From: Bradyrhizobium tropiciagri
GTDB taxonomy: Bacteria > Pseudomonadota > Alphaproteobacteria > Rhizobiales > Xanthobacteraceae
DNA: 64,000 bases
Direction of reading: 5' to 3'
Assembly (NCBI RefSeq): GCF_018130545.1
Contig: NZ_JAFCKF010000015.1
Location: forward strand, 39,104-103,103
Part shown: positions 1-8,875 of the stretch, one piece after another
Position numbering within the stretch: position 1 is the first letter of the stretch
Layout of the letters: every line of letters starts with the position of its first letter
The notes under the pieces: generated by a model
Databases searched by the model: none
The model's input: only the letters and a program-made list of their open reading frames with translations
What the model was told of the DNA's origin: nothing
Program-made: the position numbers and the translations under genes

Positions 1-253
1 CGTAGCCGAGCCCGGTGATCAAAGCCGCAGCATCATCTGCCAGATCGGCCAGCGAGTAGGATGACGACGGATTTCGAGTGGCGCCGGAATCGCGCTGGTC
101 GTAGGCGATCACGGTGAAATCAGCCGCCAACACAGGCGCAAGAGCGTCGAACATCGAATGATCGGCCTCACCGCCATGGAGCAGCACGATCGGCTCGCCA
201 CGTCCCGTCTTCTCATATGCCGTGACGACGCCGTTGGATTCGAACGATTGCAT
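1..253 (-). CDS. alpha/beta hydrolase, N-terminal part (cut by window start)
   Basis: The first 84 residues of an alpha/beta-hydrolase are visible, beginning MQSFESNGV. They contain the oxyanion-loop HGG motif (VLLHGGEAD) and the following AYDQRDSGAT stretch typical of small-molecule esterases and C-C bond hydrolases. The nucleophile elbow and catalytic His lie beyond the window. The start is preceded by a GGGGG Shine-Dalgarno-like stretch. It lies 11 bases downstream of the FAD monooxygenase on the same strand, so the two are probably co-transcribed. A role in processing the hydroxylated or cleaved aromatic product is inferred from context only. Confidence 0.8.
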   Translation of the reverse strand, partial: MQSFESNGVVTAYEKTGRGEPIVLLHGGEADHSMFDALAPVLAADFTVIAYDQRDSGATRNPSSSYSLADLADDAAALITGLGY

Positions 254-264
254 CGGAGCCCCCG

Positions 265-1884
265 CTAGTGCAGCAGCGTTGAAAGGGCGCCTGCCAATTC
301 CATTGCCGGGTCCGACGGCAGCCACGGCATCCGCCACGCCACGTGGCCGTCGGGACGCACCAGCACGGCGCCGCGCATGCCCAGTTGGAATCCGTCCGCG
401 GGATCGGCCGACGGCAATTGTTTCAGCGAGAGCGGCAAGCGGGTCTTCTCCGACACTTGCTTCCCCGCCTCCAGCCACTCGCTGCCGAGCGGCCCCGTGA
501 CGACGGTGAACTGCTTGTCGAACCAGTCGAGCGTGGATTTCTTGCGCGACGGCTCGAGCCACATATGCGGAAAGCGCGCGCCGGGGCGGTCTGACGGCGT
601 GTAGTAGCGGGAGTTCAATGCCTTCGCGACAGTGCCATCGGGGATCACCGCGCCCTCCTCGTAATTGTGTCCGAGGTTCTGGCCGATGCTATGCAGATGA
701 TTGTCCATATCGTTGATCCAGAACTTGATCCGGTCCGGATCGCGCGATCGCACGGCGTCGTCGGTCAGCCCAAAGCGCAGCCGGTTGCCGTAGCTGAAAT
801 TGGCGTTGGACTGCGCAATCGGGCGGCGTTCGCTGGAATAGCTGTCGAGCAGCTTTTCATCCGCGAGGCCCTTCAGCACGAAGGCGAGCTTCCAGGCGAG
901 ATTATGCGCGTCCTGAACGCCGGAGTTCAGGCCAAACCCGCCGGTGGGCGGAAAACGGTGCGCGCAGTCGCCGACCAGAAACACCCGGCCCTTTCGAAAG
1001 GTCTCGGCGACCTGCATGCTGACGCGCCAGATCGAACGGTTCAAAAGCGTGACGTCGAGGTCCGGAATGCCGGCATGGCCGCGCGCGATCTCGATGAACT
1101 CCTGGTCGGTCCACGGCCGCTCGCGATCGTCCTTGGTCAGGCCGATCTGCGTTACCGTCAGCCAGCGATCCCGGCCGTTGGTGTTCAGGATGCCGGCGCG
1201 CGGCAGATCGGGCTTGTCCGGGACGATGATGAAGCCGGCGGCCTCGCGCGCGATCGGCAGCCGCGACAGATCGGCGCGCCAATACTCGTTCGACATCACC
1301 GCCAGTGTCGACGGCCCGACCATCTCGATCCCGGCGCTGCGCCGCGTCTGGCTGCCCGCGCCGTCGGCGGCGATCAAATAGGTCGCCGTCCACTGCGTCA
1401 CCTCGCCGGTCTTCTCGCAACGCGTCGTGACATTGACGCCGCTGTTGGTCTCCTCGAACGATTCACAGGACGTGTTGAACAGGACCGTGGCGTGCCGGGA
1501 CTTCTCGACAACCCGCAGGATTTCTTCCTCGACCGCATCCTGCGCGACCAGGCTCTTCCAGGCAGGCGTATGACCGACATTCGGCTCGGGACGGGTGCGG
1601 CCGAACTCGTGACCCGCGATGCTGTCGAGGAACACGAACATGTCGGAGTTGTCCTGCAGGCCGCGGTTGCGGATCGCCTGCTCGATCCCCCACTGCCGGA
1701 AGATCTCCATGGTGCGAACCCAGCAGCCGCGCGACTTGGGATGATCCGTCGTGGTCGCGCTCTTCTCGACCACCACGCAGTCGATGCCGAAGCGATCGAG
1801 CAGCAGCGACATCGCGAGGCCAACCGGCCCGCCGCCGGCGATGAATACGGATGTCTGGCGTGCCTCGTCGGTGGCGGTGCCCAT
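265..1884 (-). CDS. FAD-dependent aromatic monooxygenase (PheA/TfdB type)
   Basis: A 539-residue flavoprotein of the class A aromatic hydroxylase family, which uses NAD(P)H and O2 to hydroxylate an aromatic ring. The N-terminus carries the dinucleotide-binding GGGPVGLAM near residue 17. The second FAD signature VFLVGDCAHRFPPTGG, followed by GLNSGVQDAHNLAWKL, lies near residue 300. The C-terminal thioredoxin-like tail (LVRPDGHVAWR) is also typical of this group. It is cytoplasmic, with no signal peptide. It is transcribed away from the LysR gene at 1991, which is its likely regulator, and leads into an alpha/beta hydrolase. Substrate cannot be read from sequence; phenol-like or hydroxy-aromatic acid substrates are plausible. 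Confidence 0.9.
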   Translation of the reverse strand: MGTATDEARQTSVFIAGGGPVGLAMSLLLDRFGIDCVVVEKSATTTDHPKSRGCWVRTMEIFRQWGIEQAIRNRGLQDNSDMFVFLDSIAGHEFGRTRPEPNVGHTPAWKSLVAQDAVEEEILRVVEKSRHATVLFNTSCESFEETNSGVNVTTRCEKTGEVTQWTATYLIAADGAGSQTRRSAGIEMVGPSTLAVMSNEYWRADLSRLPIAREAAGFIIVPDKPDLPRAGILNTNGRDRWLTVTQIGLTKDDRERPWTDQEFIEIARGHAGIPDLDVTLLNRSIWRVSMQVAETFRKGRVFLVGDCAHRFPPTGGFGLNSGVQDAHNLAWKLAFVLKGLADEKLLDSYSSERRPIAQSNANFSYGNRLRFGLTDDAVRSRDPDRIKFWINDMDNHLHSIGQNLGHNYEEGAVIPDGTVAKALNSRYYTPSDRPGARFPHMWLEPSRKKSTLDWFDKQFTVVTGPLGSEWLEAGKQVSEKTRLPLSLKQLPSADPADGFQLGMRGAVLVRPDGHVAWRMPWLPSDPAMELAGALSTLLH

Positions 1885-1964
1885 GCTCGCGTCTCCTCGG
1901 TTTGATCGTTGCGAGGAGACTGCTCTCTTTTTGGTATCTCACAAGAATATGTTTGATATGGTAT

Positions 1965-1983
1965 CCATCTCGATTTGAGATGG
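1965..1983. promoter_or_regulatory. LysR-type operator palindrome (T-N11-A)
   Basis: CCATCTCGATTTGAGATGG is a perfect 7-bp inverted repeat around a 5-bp spacer. T at 1968 and A at 1980 are separated by 11 bases, the classic LysR T-N11-A spacing. It lies just upstream of the LysR start at 1991 and about 80 bases before the divergent monooxygenase, the usual place for an autoregulatory and activating LysR box. The binding protein is inferred. Confidence 0.6.
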
Positions 1984-1990
1984 AGCAATC

Positions 1991-2887
1991 ATGGACCTGC
2001 GGCAGATCCGTTATTTCGTTGCCGTCGCCGAGCGTGGCGGCTTTGCTGCGGCGGCGAGCACCCTGAATGTCGCCCAGTCGGCGCTCAGCCGTCACGTCAA
2101 GGAACTCGAAGACGAACTGGGCGGTGCTTTGCTCGAACGCGGCGCGCGCGGTGTCTCCGTCACGGAATCCGGCAAGGTGCTGCTGGCGCGAGGACGTTGG
2201 CTGCTTGGGACCATCGACGACATCAAGGCCGAGGTGCGCACCGAAAATCGTGAACCCAGCGGCACGGTGCGGATCGGCGCGCCACCGAGCCTCGGCGATA
2301 TCCTCTATCCGCCGCTTGCCCAGACCTTCGTGAAGCAGTTTCCGCGCGTGCGGCTCGAGTTGAGCGAGAGCCTGACGGAGAACGCATCCGAACGCCTATT
2401 GCGGGGTGAGCTAGATCTGGCGATCGTGACGACGCCGTCGCCCAACGATCACCTCGACTATGAGATGCTGGTTGTCGAGCAGGTGTTCCTGATCGGACCG
2501 TCGCGCGATCCGCTGCTGAAGCGCGGCAAGCTGACCCGCAAGGAGTTCGACGCCCTGCCATCCGCCGTGGCCCCGCTCAGCCGCAACCCATTCCCCTCGA
2601 CAATGCTCTGCGCGGTGCGGGTCGACAACAGCACCCCGATGAAGCGCATGGTGGCCGCGGGCCTCGGCTATGCTTTGCTGCCATTCTCCGGCATTCATCA
2701 GGAAGTGGCGTCCGGAACGCTATCGGCGGCACTGTTGCCGTGGATGCGCGCCGAGCGCGTGCTGGCGCTGCCGCGCGGACGGCCGGTCAGCCGGGCAACG
2801 CGGGAAGCGATTGCCGTGCTGAAGACCATCTGCCGCGCGCTGATCGATGAGGGGATTATCCTGACCGCGCCGACGCGCAAGACCTGA
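1991..2887 (+). CDS. LysR-family transcriptional regulator
   Basis: A 298-residue LysR protein. Residues 1-60 form the winged helix-turn-helix (MDLRQIRYFVAVAE, then AQSALSRHVKELEDELG). The remainder is the periplasmic-binding-protein-like effector domain starting around residue 90 (GTVRIGAPPSLG). Its length is normal for the family. It is divergent from the FAD monooxygenase and upstream of the ring-hydroxylating oxygenase operon, so it probably senses the aromatic substrate or an intermediate and activates one or both units. The effector is unknown. Confidence 0.93.
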   Translation: MDLRQIRYFVAVAERGGFAAAASTLNVAQSALSRHVKELEDELGGALLERGARGVSVTESGKVLLARGRWLLGTIDDIKAEVRTENREPSGTVRIGAPPSLGDILYPPLAQTFVKQFPRVRLELSESLTENASERLLRGELDLAIVTTPSPNDHLDYEMLVVEQVFLIGPSRDPLLKRGKLTRKEFDALPSAVAPLSRNPFPSTMLCAVRVDNSTPMKRMVAAGLGYALLPFSGIHQEVASGTLSAALLPWMRAERVLALPRGRPVSRATREAIAVLKTICRALIDEGIILTAPTRKT

Positions 2888-2936
2888 ACGCTCCTCCAGT
2901 TCGCGCCCTTCCCGCCAACCAACCATCTTGACCATG

Positions 2937-2950
2937 GTTGTCATGACAAC
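2937..2950. promoter_or_regulatory. Perfect 14-bp palindrome upstream of oxygenase operon
   Basis: GTTGTCATGACAAC is a perfect palindrome about 135 bases upstream of the oxygenase alpha-subunit start. MarR dimers often bind TTG-N-CAA-type palindromes of this size, and the operon ends with a MarR gene at 6651. The site is therefore a candidate autoregulatory operator. The assignment to MarR rather than LysR or GntR is inference. Confidence 0.5.
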
Positions 2951-3086
2951 TATAGAGTCATTCCAAGATTGGCGATCAAGCCGGCTGTTCCCGTCGCGCA
3001 AGGACGGGAGCCGTGAACTGCATTGGCTCTGCGGGCGACCTTGGGTTCGCGCTGCATAGGCGGCGGTCGGTCGAAGGGAGGACGCT

Positions 3087-4460
3087 ATGAATGCTGCTTC
3101 GCAGAACCACGCGGCAAGGCTGCGGGAGATTTCCCGCCTGATTGACGATCGCCCCGCCGAGCGCATCTTCCAGGTCGATCGCCGGATCTTCAGCGATCCG
3201 GACGTGTTCGACGCCGAGCTGCGCCATATTTTCGAGGCGACATGGAATTTCATCGGCCTGGAATCCCAGGTCGCCCGACCCAACGATTTCGTCACCACCC
3301 ATATCGGCCGGCATCCCATCCTGGTGATGCGGAGCGCAGAGGGTAAAGTCGGCGCATTCCTCAACACTTGCCGGCATCGCGGAACCATCGTCTGCCCGTT
3401 CAAGCAGGGGCGGCAGAAGTTTCACGTCTGCCGCTATCACGGCTGGGCCTACGATTCGAGCGGCCGCAACATCTCGGTAACGGAGGAAGCGAGCGGACAA
3501 TATCCACCGTCCTTCTCGAACCAGAATCACGACCTTCTCCCCGTCGCGCGGCTCGGCTCCTATCGCGGCTTCCTGTTCGCGAGCCTTTCGGCCGACGTTC
3601 CGCCGTTGGAAGACTTTCTCGGCGACACCCGCGCCTTCCTCGACCTCATCGTCGATCAAAGCGACAGCGGCGAAGTCGAATTCGTGCCCGGCGCCAGCAC
3701 CTATACGTTCGACGCCAACTGGAAGCTGCAGTTCGAGAACGGTCTCGACTACTATCATTTCGCGACCACCCACAGCTCCTACGTCGACATCCTCAAGAAG
3801 CGCAATGCCAGCGCCGGGCCGGACGCAGGTTTTACCGCGGAGCCGGAGGGCGAGCAGGAAGGCCAAGGCAGCTTCAGCTTCGACCATGGCCACGCCGTCA
3901 ACTGGTCGATCAAGCGCACGCAGCTCTATGGCCGGCCGCTCGGCATGGACCCCGCGCGCCTCGATGCCGTGCGGCAGCGCGTCGGCAGCACCCGCGCCAA
4001 GTGGATGCTGCGCCAGCGTAACCTCACGATTTTTCCGAACCTCCAGGTCATCGACATCCTGTCGGCGCAGGTACGAACCTGGCGGCCGTTGGCGCCCGAC
4101 AAGACCGAGATGGTGTCGCACTGCCTCGCCCCGGTCGGCGAGACTGCCGCCGCGCGAACGCTGCGCATTCGCAATTACGAAGACTTCTTCAACGCGTCCG
4201 GGCTCGCGAGCTCCGACGACAACGTCATGTATGAATTCTGCCAGACCGGCTACGACGCGACGACCGCCGCGCCCACGCAAGGCTATCTGCGTGGCGCCGC
4301 CGAGATCGGCCACGGCGACAGCGTCCATACGCGCGAGCTCGGCGTAACTCCATCCGAATGGTCGTTCGGCCCGACGAGCTTCGGCGGCGAGACCAATTTC
4401 CATCCAGGCTATCGCGAGTGGCGCAGGCTGTTGCAGCGCGCCGCGGGGGAGACGACGTGA
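3087..4460 (+). CDS. Aromatic ring-hydroxylating oxygenase, large (alpha) subunit
   Basis: A 457-residue Rieske non-haem iron oxygenase alpha subunit. The Rieske [2Fe-2S] ligands are C95-x-H97 and C115-x2-H118 (CRHRG and CRYHGW). The catalytic domain carries the bridging D221 and mononuclear iron ligands H224 and H229 in LDYYHFATTH. The start ATG follows an AGGGAGGA ribosome site. It is the first gene of an operon with the beta subunit (1-base stop/start overlap), a Rieske ferredoxin, an MFS transporter and a MarR regulator. Such enzymes dihydroxylate or mono-hydroxylate aromatic acids. Anthranilate, salicylate or related substrates are possible, but the sequence does not settle this. No reductase gene is present in the window. 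Confidence 0.95.
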   Translation: MNAASQNHAARLREISRLIDDRPAERIFQVDRRIFSDPDVFDAELRHIFEATWNFIGLESQVARPNDFVTTHIGRHPILVMRSAEGKVGAFLNTCRHRGTIVCPFKQGRQKFHVCRYHGWAYDSSGRNISVTEEASGQYPPSFSNQNHDLLPVARLGSYRGFLFASLSADVPPLEDFLGDTRAFLDLIVDQSDSGEVEFVPGASTYTFDANWKLQFENGLDYYHFATTHSSYVDILKKRNASAGPDAGFTAEPEGEQEGQGSFSFDHGHAVNWSIKRTQLYGRPLGMDPARLDAVRQRVGSTRAKWMLRQRNLTIFPNLQVIDILSAQVRTWRPLAPDKTEMVSHCLAPVGETAAARTLRIRNYEDFFNASGLASSDDNVMYEFCQTGYDATTAAPTQGYLRGAAEIGHGDSVHTRELGVTPSEWSFGPTSFGGETNFHPGYREWRRLLQRAAGETT

Positions 4461-4972
4461 TGGCCGGCAGCGCAATCGAACAAGACGTCCACGCGATCGC
4501 AGCCGCGACCATCTATCGCGAGGCCCGCCTGCTCGACACCGGCGAATGGGCCGACTGGGTCGCGATGTACAGCGAGGATGCCGTCTATTGGGTGCCGGCA
4601 TGGCTCGACGAATACACCACCACCAGCGATCCCGACACGCAGGTCTCGCTGCTCTACCACGATGCACGGCGCGGGCTGGAAGAGCGGATCGCACGCATCG
4701 AGTCGCGCAAATCGATCACGGCGCTCCCGCTGCCGCGCACGGTGCACCAGATCTCGAACCTCGAAGCATCCGAGACCGGACCTGACGAGATCATGTGCCA
4801 CTCGGTGTTCTCGGTCCAGGTCTACGACCAGCGCGTCGCCAAGGACCATCTGCGCCACGGGCGCTATCAGCACACGCTGCGGCGTGACGGCGACACCTGG
4901 AAGATCGCACGCAAGGTCATCACGCTGGTCAATGACCGGATTCCGACCGTGCTCGATTTCTACAGCATCTGA
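4460..4972 (+). CDS. Aromatic ring-hydroxylating oxygenase, small (beta) subunit
   Basis: A 170-residue beta subunit of the SnoaL/NTF2-like fold. It has the usual EARLLDTGEWADWVAMY and AVYWVPAW segments near the N-terminus and the terminal strand pair (ITLVNDRIPTVLDFYSI). The start is the ATG overlapping the alpha-subunit stop by one base (TGATG). An upstream in-frame ATG at 4358 would sit inside the alpha gene and is not needed. The subunit has a structural role in the alpha3beta3 hexamer and can influence substrate range. Confidence 0.94.
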   Translation: MAGSAIEQDVHAIAAATIYREARLLDTGEWADWVAMYSEDAVYWVPAWLDEYTTTSDPDTQVSLLYHDARRGLEERIARIESRKSITALPLPRTVHQISNLEASETGPDEIMCHSVFSVQVYDQRVAKDHLRHGRYQHTLRRDGDTWKIARKVITLVNDRIPTVLDFYSI

Positions 4973-4979
4973 GGGGCAC

Positions 4980-5303
4980 ATGACGGATCAAGGGACCTGG
5001 CACGAAGCGGCCGCACTCAGCGCGCTGAGCGAAGGCGAGCCATACGGCATCGAAATCGGCAGGCATCACGTCGCGCTCTATCGTGTCGGCAACGAGTATT
5101 ACGCTACCAGCAACATCTGCACCCATGCGGAGGCGTTGCTGTCCGACGGCATGCTGGACGGTTGCGAGATCGAATGCCCGCTGCATATGGGCCGCTTCGA
5201 CATCCGAACCGGCGAAGCGCTGACCAGCCCGGTCGAGATCGACATCCAGACCTATCCGGTCCGCGTGGCAGGCGACCGGCTGGAAGTCTGCCTGCCGGCA
5301 TAG
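4980..5303 (+). CDS. Rieske [2Fe-2S] ferredoxin of the oxygenase
   Basis: A 107-residue Rieske ferredoxin. The cluster ligands are C47-x-H49 (CTHA) and C66-x2-H69 (CPLHMGRFD). It passes electrons from a reductase to the oxygenase alpha subunit. It starts 7 bases after the beta subunit stop, with a GAGGGG ribosome site, so the three components are translated from one message. The cognate flavoprotein reductase is missing from this operon and must be supplied from elsewhere. Confidence 0.94.
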   Translation: MTDQGTWHEAAALSALSEGEPYGIEIGRHHVALYRVGNEYYATSNICTHAEALLSDGMLDGCEIECPLHMGRFDIRTGEALTSPVEIDIQTYPVRVAGDRLEVCLPA

Positions 5304-5340
5304 AACGACAATCAAGAAACAAGAATCGGGGGAAACGGCA

Positions 5341-6654
5341 ATGACCGAAGTCGTGATGGACAAGGCGGCGATCGCGACCGCCGATCCGGAGATCGAACGC
5401 ACCACCATCCGCAAGGTCGCGCTGCGCCTGATGTGGTTCGTGATGGCGATGTACTTCCTCGCCATTCTCGACCGCGGCAACATCTCCTTTGCCGCGCTGC
5501 AGATGAACAAGGAGCTCGGGCTCAATGCCGAAATGTTCGGCATCGCGGTCGGTATCATGTACTTCACCTATGCTATTTTCGAGATCCCGAGCAATCTGAT
5601 CCTCGCCAAATACGGCGCACGGATCACGCTGACGCGGATCGCGATCCTGTGGGGTATCGCCACCGTGCTGATGGCGTTCACGCAGGGCCCGCTCAGCCTC
5701 TATGCATTCCGCGGCTTCCTCGGTTTTGCCGAGTCCGGCCTGTTTCCCGGCGTGATGCTGCTGCTAAGCATCTGGTTTCCGTTCAGCTACCGCGCCCGCT
5801 ACAATGCGATGTTCAACTATGCGGTGCCGGTCTCCTACATCTTCGCTTCGCTGATCTCCGGCGCGATCCTCGAGCTGAACGGGGTGTTCGGGATCTCGGG
5901 CTGGAAATGGCTGTTCATCCTCGAAGGCTTGCCGCCGATCATCCTGGGGATCGTCGGCATCTTCTATCTGACCGATCGCCCGCAGCAGGCGACCTGGCTG
6001 TCGACGGCTCAGCGCAACTGGCTGACCAGCGCGCTGGAGCGCGACGCCAAGGCAACCGGTGTGGTCCATGCCGAGGGCGTGCTGCGGACCGTCACCAAGC
6101 CGATGGTCCTGCTGTTCGGCCTGTGCAATTTCGGCCTGTTCTGCGGGCTGGCCTCGCTCTTCCCCTGGCTGCCGCAGATCATCAAGTCGTTCGGCCTGCC
6201 GAATTCGCAGGTCGGCTTCGTGACCGCGATCCCGCCGATCGCCGGCCTGATCGGCATGATTGCGTTGTCGCGGCACTCCGATCATGTCGGTGAGCGCTTC
6301 TATTATGCTGCGATGACCTTCGTGATCGCGGCCGCGGGCTTCGCCATCGCCGCCTTCTCGACATCGCCGGTCTGGATCATCATCGGGTTCATGGTCGCCA
6401 ATGTCGGCGTCTATGGCACGCAGGCCGTATTCTGGACCATTCCGCAGTCCTACATGTCGCGGCAGAGCGCGCCTGGCGCGATCGGCCTGGTCAGCACCAT
6501 CGGCAGCATCGGAGGTGCGACGATCCCGATCGTGATCGGACGCGCGAAGGACGCCTCGGGCAGTTTCACCACCGGATTCCTCGTGGTAACAGGCGTCCTC
6601 CTCCTCGCGGCGGTCATGGTCTTGATCGCCCGCTCTCAGCTCGTGAAAGAATGA
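5341..6654 (+). CDS. MFS transporter, anion:cation symporter family
   Basis: A 437-residue major facilitator protein with about 12 membrane segments. The first follows ALRLMWFVMAMYFLAILDRGN, and the ACS-type motif FGIAVGIMYFTYAIFEIPSN follows. ACS members import organic acids, including aromatic acids such as 4-hydroxyphenylacetate, by proton symport. Its place between the oxygenase genes and the MarR gene suggests it imports the oxygenase substrate. A GGGGGAAAC ribosome site precedes the ATG. Its stop overlaps the MarR start by 4 bases (ATGA). Confidence 0.92.
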   Translation: MTEVVMDKAAIATADPEIERTTIRKVALRLMWFVMAMYFLAILDRGNISFAALQMNKELGLNAEMFGIAVGIMYFTYAIFEIPSNLILAKYGARITLTRIAILWGIATVLMAFTQGPLSLYAFRGFLGFAESGLFPGVMLLLSIWFPFSYRARYNAMFNYAVPVSYIFASLISGAILELNGVFGISGWKWLFILEGLPPIILGIVGIFYLTDRPQQATWLSTAQRNWLTSALERDAKATGVVHAEGVLRTVTKPMVLLFGLCNFGLFCGLASLFPWLPQIIKSFGLPNSQVGFVTAIPPIAGLIGMIALSRHSDHVGERFYYAAMTFVIAAAGFAIAAFSTSPVWIIIGFMVANVGVYGTQAVFWTIPQSYMSRQSAPGAIGLVSTIGSIGGATIPIVIGRAKDASGSFTTGFLVVTGVLLLAAVMVLIARSQLVKE

Positions 6655-7244
6655 AAAGCCGGACTGCCACAAGCCGCACCAAGGCCCCTGCCCCGCGCCG
6701 CGCCCCGCAAGAGGACGCGCGCTCCGAACTGGTGATCGATTTCGAACGCTACGTGCCGACCGTGCTTTCGAGCCTGGTCGCGAAGCTGCGCGCCAATGCC
6801 AACGCGTTCTTCCCACAGGCCTATGGCGTGTCGCTCGCGGAGTGGCGGGTGCTCTCCTTCCTCAGGGAGCACGAGCCCGCCAGCGCTTACGACATCTGGA
6901 CCAATGCGCAACTCGACAAGGCCGTCGTCAGCCGCGAGACGACGTCGTTGAAGAACAAGGGGTTGATCGAGCTGACCCCGGTTCGCGGCAGCGCCCGGAA
7001 CCGGACCGAGATCCGGCTGACGGCTGACGGCGTGGCGCTGCTCGACCGCAGCCTCGACGAAATCCTGCGCCGGCACAGCAACCTCACGGCCGGCCTCGAC
7101 GCCAAGGCGCTGGACGCCTTCTTTCGGGTCGTCGATCACATCGAGCAGCGCATTTCTCACATGGCCGACCAGTCCGGAGATAGCGTGCCGGCGCACGCAC
7201 CGGTCAAGCGGATTGCAAAGCGGCGGCCGCCGAGCGGCGCCTGA
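6651..7244 (+). CDS. MarR-family transcriptional regulator of the oxygenase operon
   Basis: A 197-residue MarR-type winged-helix protein. The central DNA-binding region includes VSLAEWRVLSFLREHEPASAY, and the wing follows at KGLIELTPVRGSARNRTEIRL. The N- and C-termini are basic and Ser/Ala-rich. It is translationally coupled to the MFS gene by an ATGA overlap, so it belongs to the operon it probably represses. The palindrome at 2937-2950 is the likely operator. An aromatic substrate or product is the expected inducer by family habit. Confidence 0.9.
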   Translation: MKSRTATSRTKAPAPRRAPQEDARSELVIDFERYVPTVLSSLVAKLRANANAFFPQAYGVSLAEWRVLSFLREHEPASAYDIWTNAQLDKAVVSRETTSLKNKGLIELTPVRGSARNRTEIRLTADGVALLDRSLDEILRRHSNLTAGLDAKALDAFFRVVDHIEQRISHMADQSGDSVPAHAPVKRIAKRRPPSGA

Positions 7245-7391
7245 AAGCGACAGGCCGGCAAGACGCCGATCGCGCGGATCGAGATACGATTCACGTGACG
7301 GTGAGTGCGCGACGGAACCCGGCGAAATTTATGTTTCAGTAAGCAAGTTGTAGCAAGAATCGATCAGTGAGTTGCGTATAGGAGACTTCCA

Positions 7392-7673
7392 GTGATCGAC
7401 TTTGACGAACTTCGTAGTATCGCCGCGGATGTTCGTATCTTCATCGATGCCTCGGAAGACAAGGGTGGCGCGCTGAAGGCCATCGTCGATGCCTACGACG
7501 TCGTTCTCGGCATCTTCCCAGCCGGCCCTGGAATGGATCTTCACGTGGTCAAGGGCAACGAGGTGCTCAACCACATCGCGCAGACCCAGGCCTCGTCGGG
7601 CTTCACGCACACCGCCATCGCATTCCAGACCCGCGAACAGGCTGTTGCGCTTGAGCACTTGATGGCGGCCTAG
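7392..7673 (+). CDS. Hypothetical 93-residue protein
   Basis: A small protein starting at a GTG after a clear GGAG ribosome site (7381-7384). It has no signal peptide or membrane segment. It looks like a compact alpha/beta protein (VRIFIDASEDKGGALKAIV, then TAIAFQTREQAVALEHLM). No family is recognised. It stands alone between the MarR gene and an AraC regulator, with 150-200 base gaps on each side, so it probably has its own promoter. Confidence 0.7.
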   Translation: MIDFDELRSIAADVRIFIDASEDKGGALKAIVDAYDVVLGIFPAGPGMDLHVVKGNEVLNHIAQTQASSGFTHTAIAFQTREQAVALEHLMAA

Positions 7674-7898
7674 CCACCGGCGCAGAGCCGTCAAAGGCTG
7701 CGCATTTCGCTTTAAGATCAAACGATTGCCCACCATGCGGCGGGCACGATATGCAGTTTGTGCCAGTCCCGCCCCCAAGGGGCGCGGTCTGTCAAAACCA
7801 CATCCCGGCCCGGTCAATTCCGTGCCGTCGTCCGCGTTGCCTTCCCAAGAAAAACCGGCAAAAATCCCGTTCAGGATTCCGCCGTGGGAAGCGTGGAT

Positions 7899-8852
7899 AT
7901 GGGCCAGCACCTGACGGTTCACAACGGCGAGCTTGACGGCTTCGAGGGACTCCACGATGCCGTGAAAGGCTCGCATGTCGAGGTCATGCAGCTTGAGCGC
8001 GGCAAGCTGCGCGGCACCCTGTCCCATGTCGGGATCGACGATTTCTCGCTCAGCATCGGCGCATTCAATGTCGGGGTCCGCACCCAGCGCATCTCGACCG
8101 ATCCCAAGCTGATCATCGGAATGCTGCTGAACGCGACCAATCGCGTCACGCATTGGGCATTCGACATGCAGCCGGCCGACGTGCTGGTGATTCCGCCGGG
8201 GGTCGAGCATGACGGCATCTTTCACAGCGCCTCGTCCTATGCGGCGATTCGCTTCGACATGGCCGATCTGCCCGACGTGTTCGGCGGCGAGCCGCGGCTT
8301 GCCGACGCCGAGACATGGAGCGCGAAGAACCACTTTCGCGCCGACCCCACGATCGGCATGGCCGGGGCCGACAGGCTGCCGCGAATCATCGCGCATCTCG
8401 CGCGCTATCCGGACGCATTGTCGGAGACGTCGGCCGAATTCTGGAAGCGCGCGATCATTGATTGCGTGACGGCAACGGTCGTCACCTCGCTGCCGCCGGA
8501 CGGATCGAGCTACCTGCCGTCGGCGATGAAGCTGGTGCGCGACGTCGAGGACTATCTGCGCGCCGCCGGCACCCGCCCGGTCCATGTCTCGGAAATCTGC
8601 ACCGAGCTCCGGCTGTCGCGACGCAGCCTGCACCGCGCCTTCCACGAGGTGTTCGGCGTCGGCCCGGTGACATTCCTGCGCTACAAGCGGCTGTGCACGA
8701 TCCGCTCGATCCTGCGCGAAAGCAGGCCGGAGCAAACAACCGTCTCCAAGGTCGCGATCGAACAGGGCTTCATCGAGCTCGGCCGCTTCTCGCAGTACTA
8801 CCGCGCGATGTTCGGGGAATATCCGTCGCAAACGCTCGGCTACGCCGGCTGA
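7899..8852 (+). CDS. AraC-family transcriptional regulator
   Basis: A regulator of about 317 residues from the ATG at 7899. Upstream in-frame codons extend to 7758 but have the composition of intergenic DNA. The N-terminal half is a cupin-like sensing domain with IPPGVEHDG. The C-terminal 100 residues are the double helix-turn-helix AraC domain (VSEICTELRLSRRSLHRAF, then VAIEQGFIELGRFSQYYRAMFGEYPS). It resembles EthR/OxyR-unrelated AraC members that control catabolic genes. Its target is not evident. Both neighbours (the 93-residue protein and the DUF2066 gene on the opposite strand) are separately transcribed. Confidence 0.85.
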   Translation: MGQHLTVHNGELDGFEGLHDAVKGSHVEVMQLERGKLRGTLSHVGIDDFSLSIGAFNVGVRTQRISTDPKLIIGMLLNATNRVTHWAFDMQPADVLVIPPGVEHDGIFHSASSYAAIRFDMADLPDVFGGEPRLADAETWSAKNHFRADPTIGMAGADRLPRIIAHLARYPDALSETSAEFWKRAIIDCVTATVVTSLPPDGSSYLPSAMKLVRDVEDYLRAAGTRPVHVSEICTELRLSRRSLHRAFHEVFGVGPVTFLRYKRLCTIRSILRESRPEQTTVSKVAIEQGFIELGRFSQYYRAMFGEYPSQTLGYAG

Positions 8853-8875
8853 ATCAGGCGGCCGCGCGCGCAAGC

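Noticed and set aside
667-1905. 412-residue plus-strand frame opposite the FAD monooxygenase
   Set aside because: Antisense shadow in GC-rich DNA; the minus-strand frame has clear FAD motifs and normal codon use.
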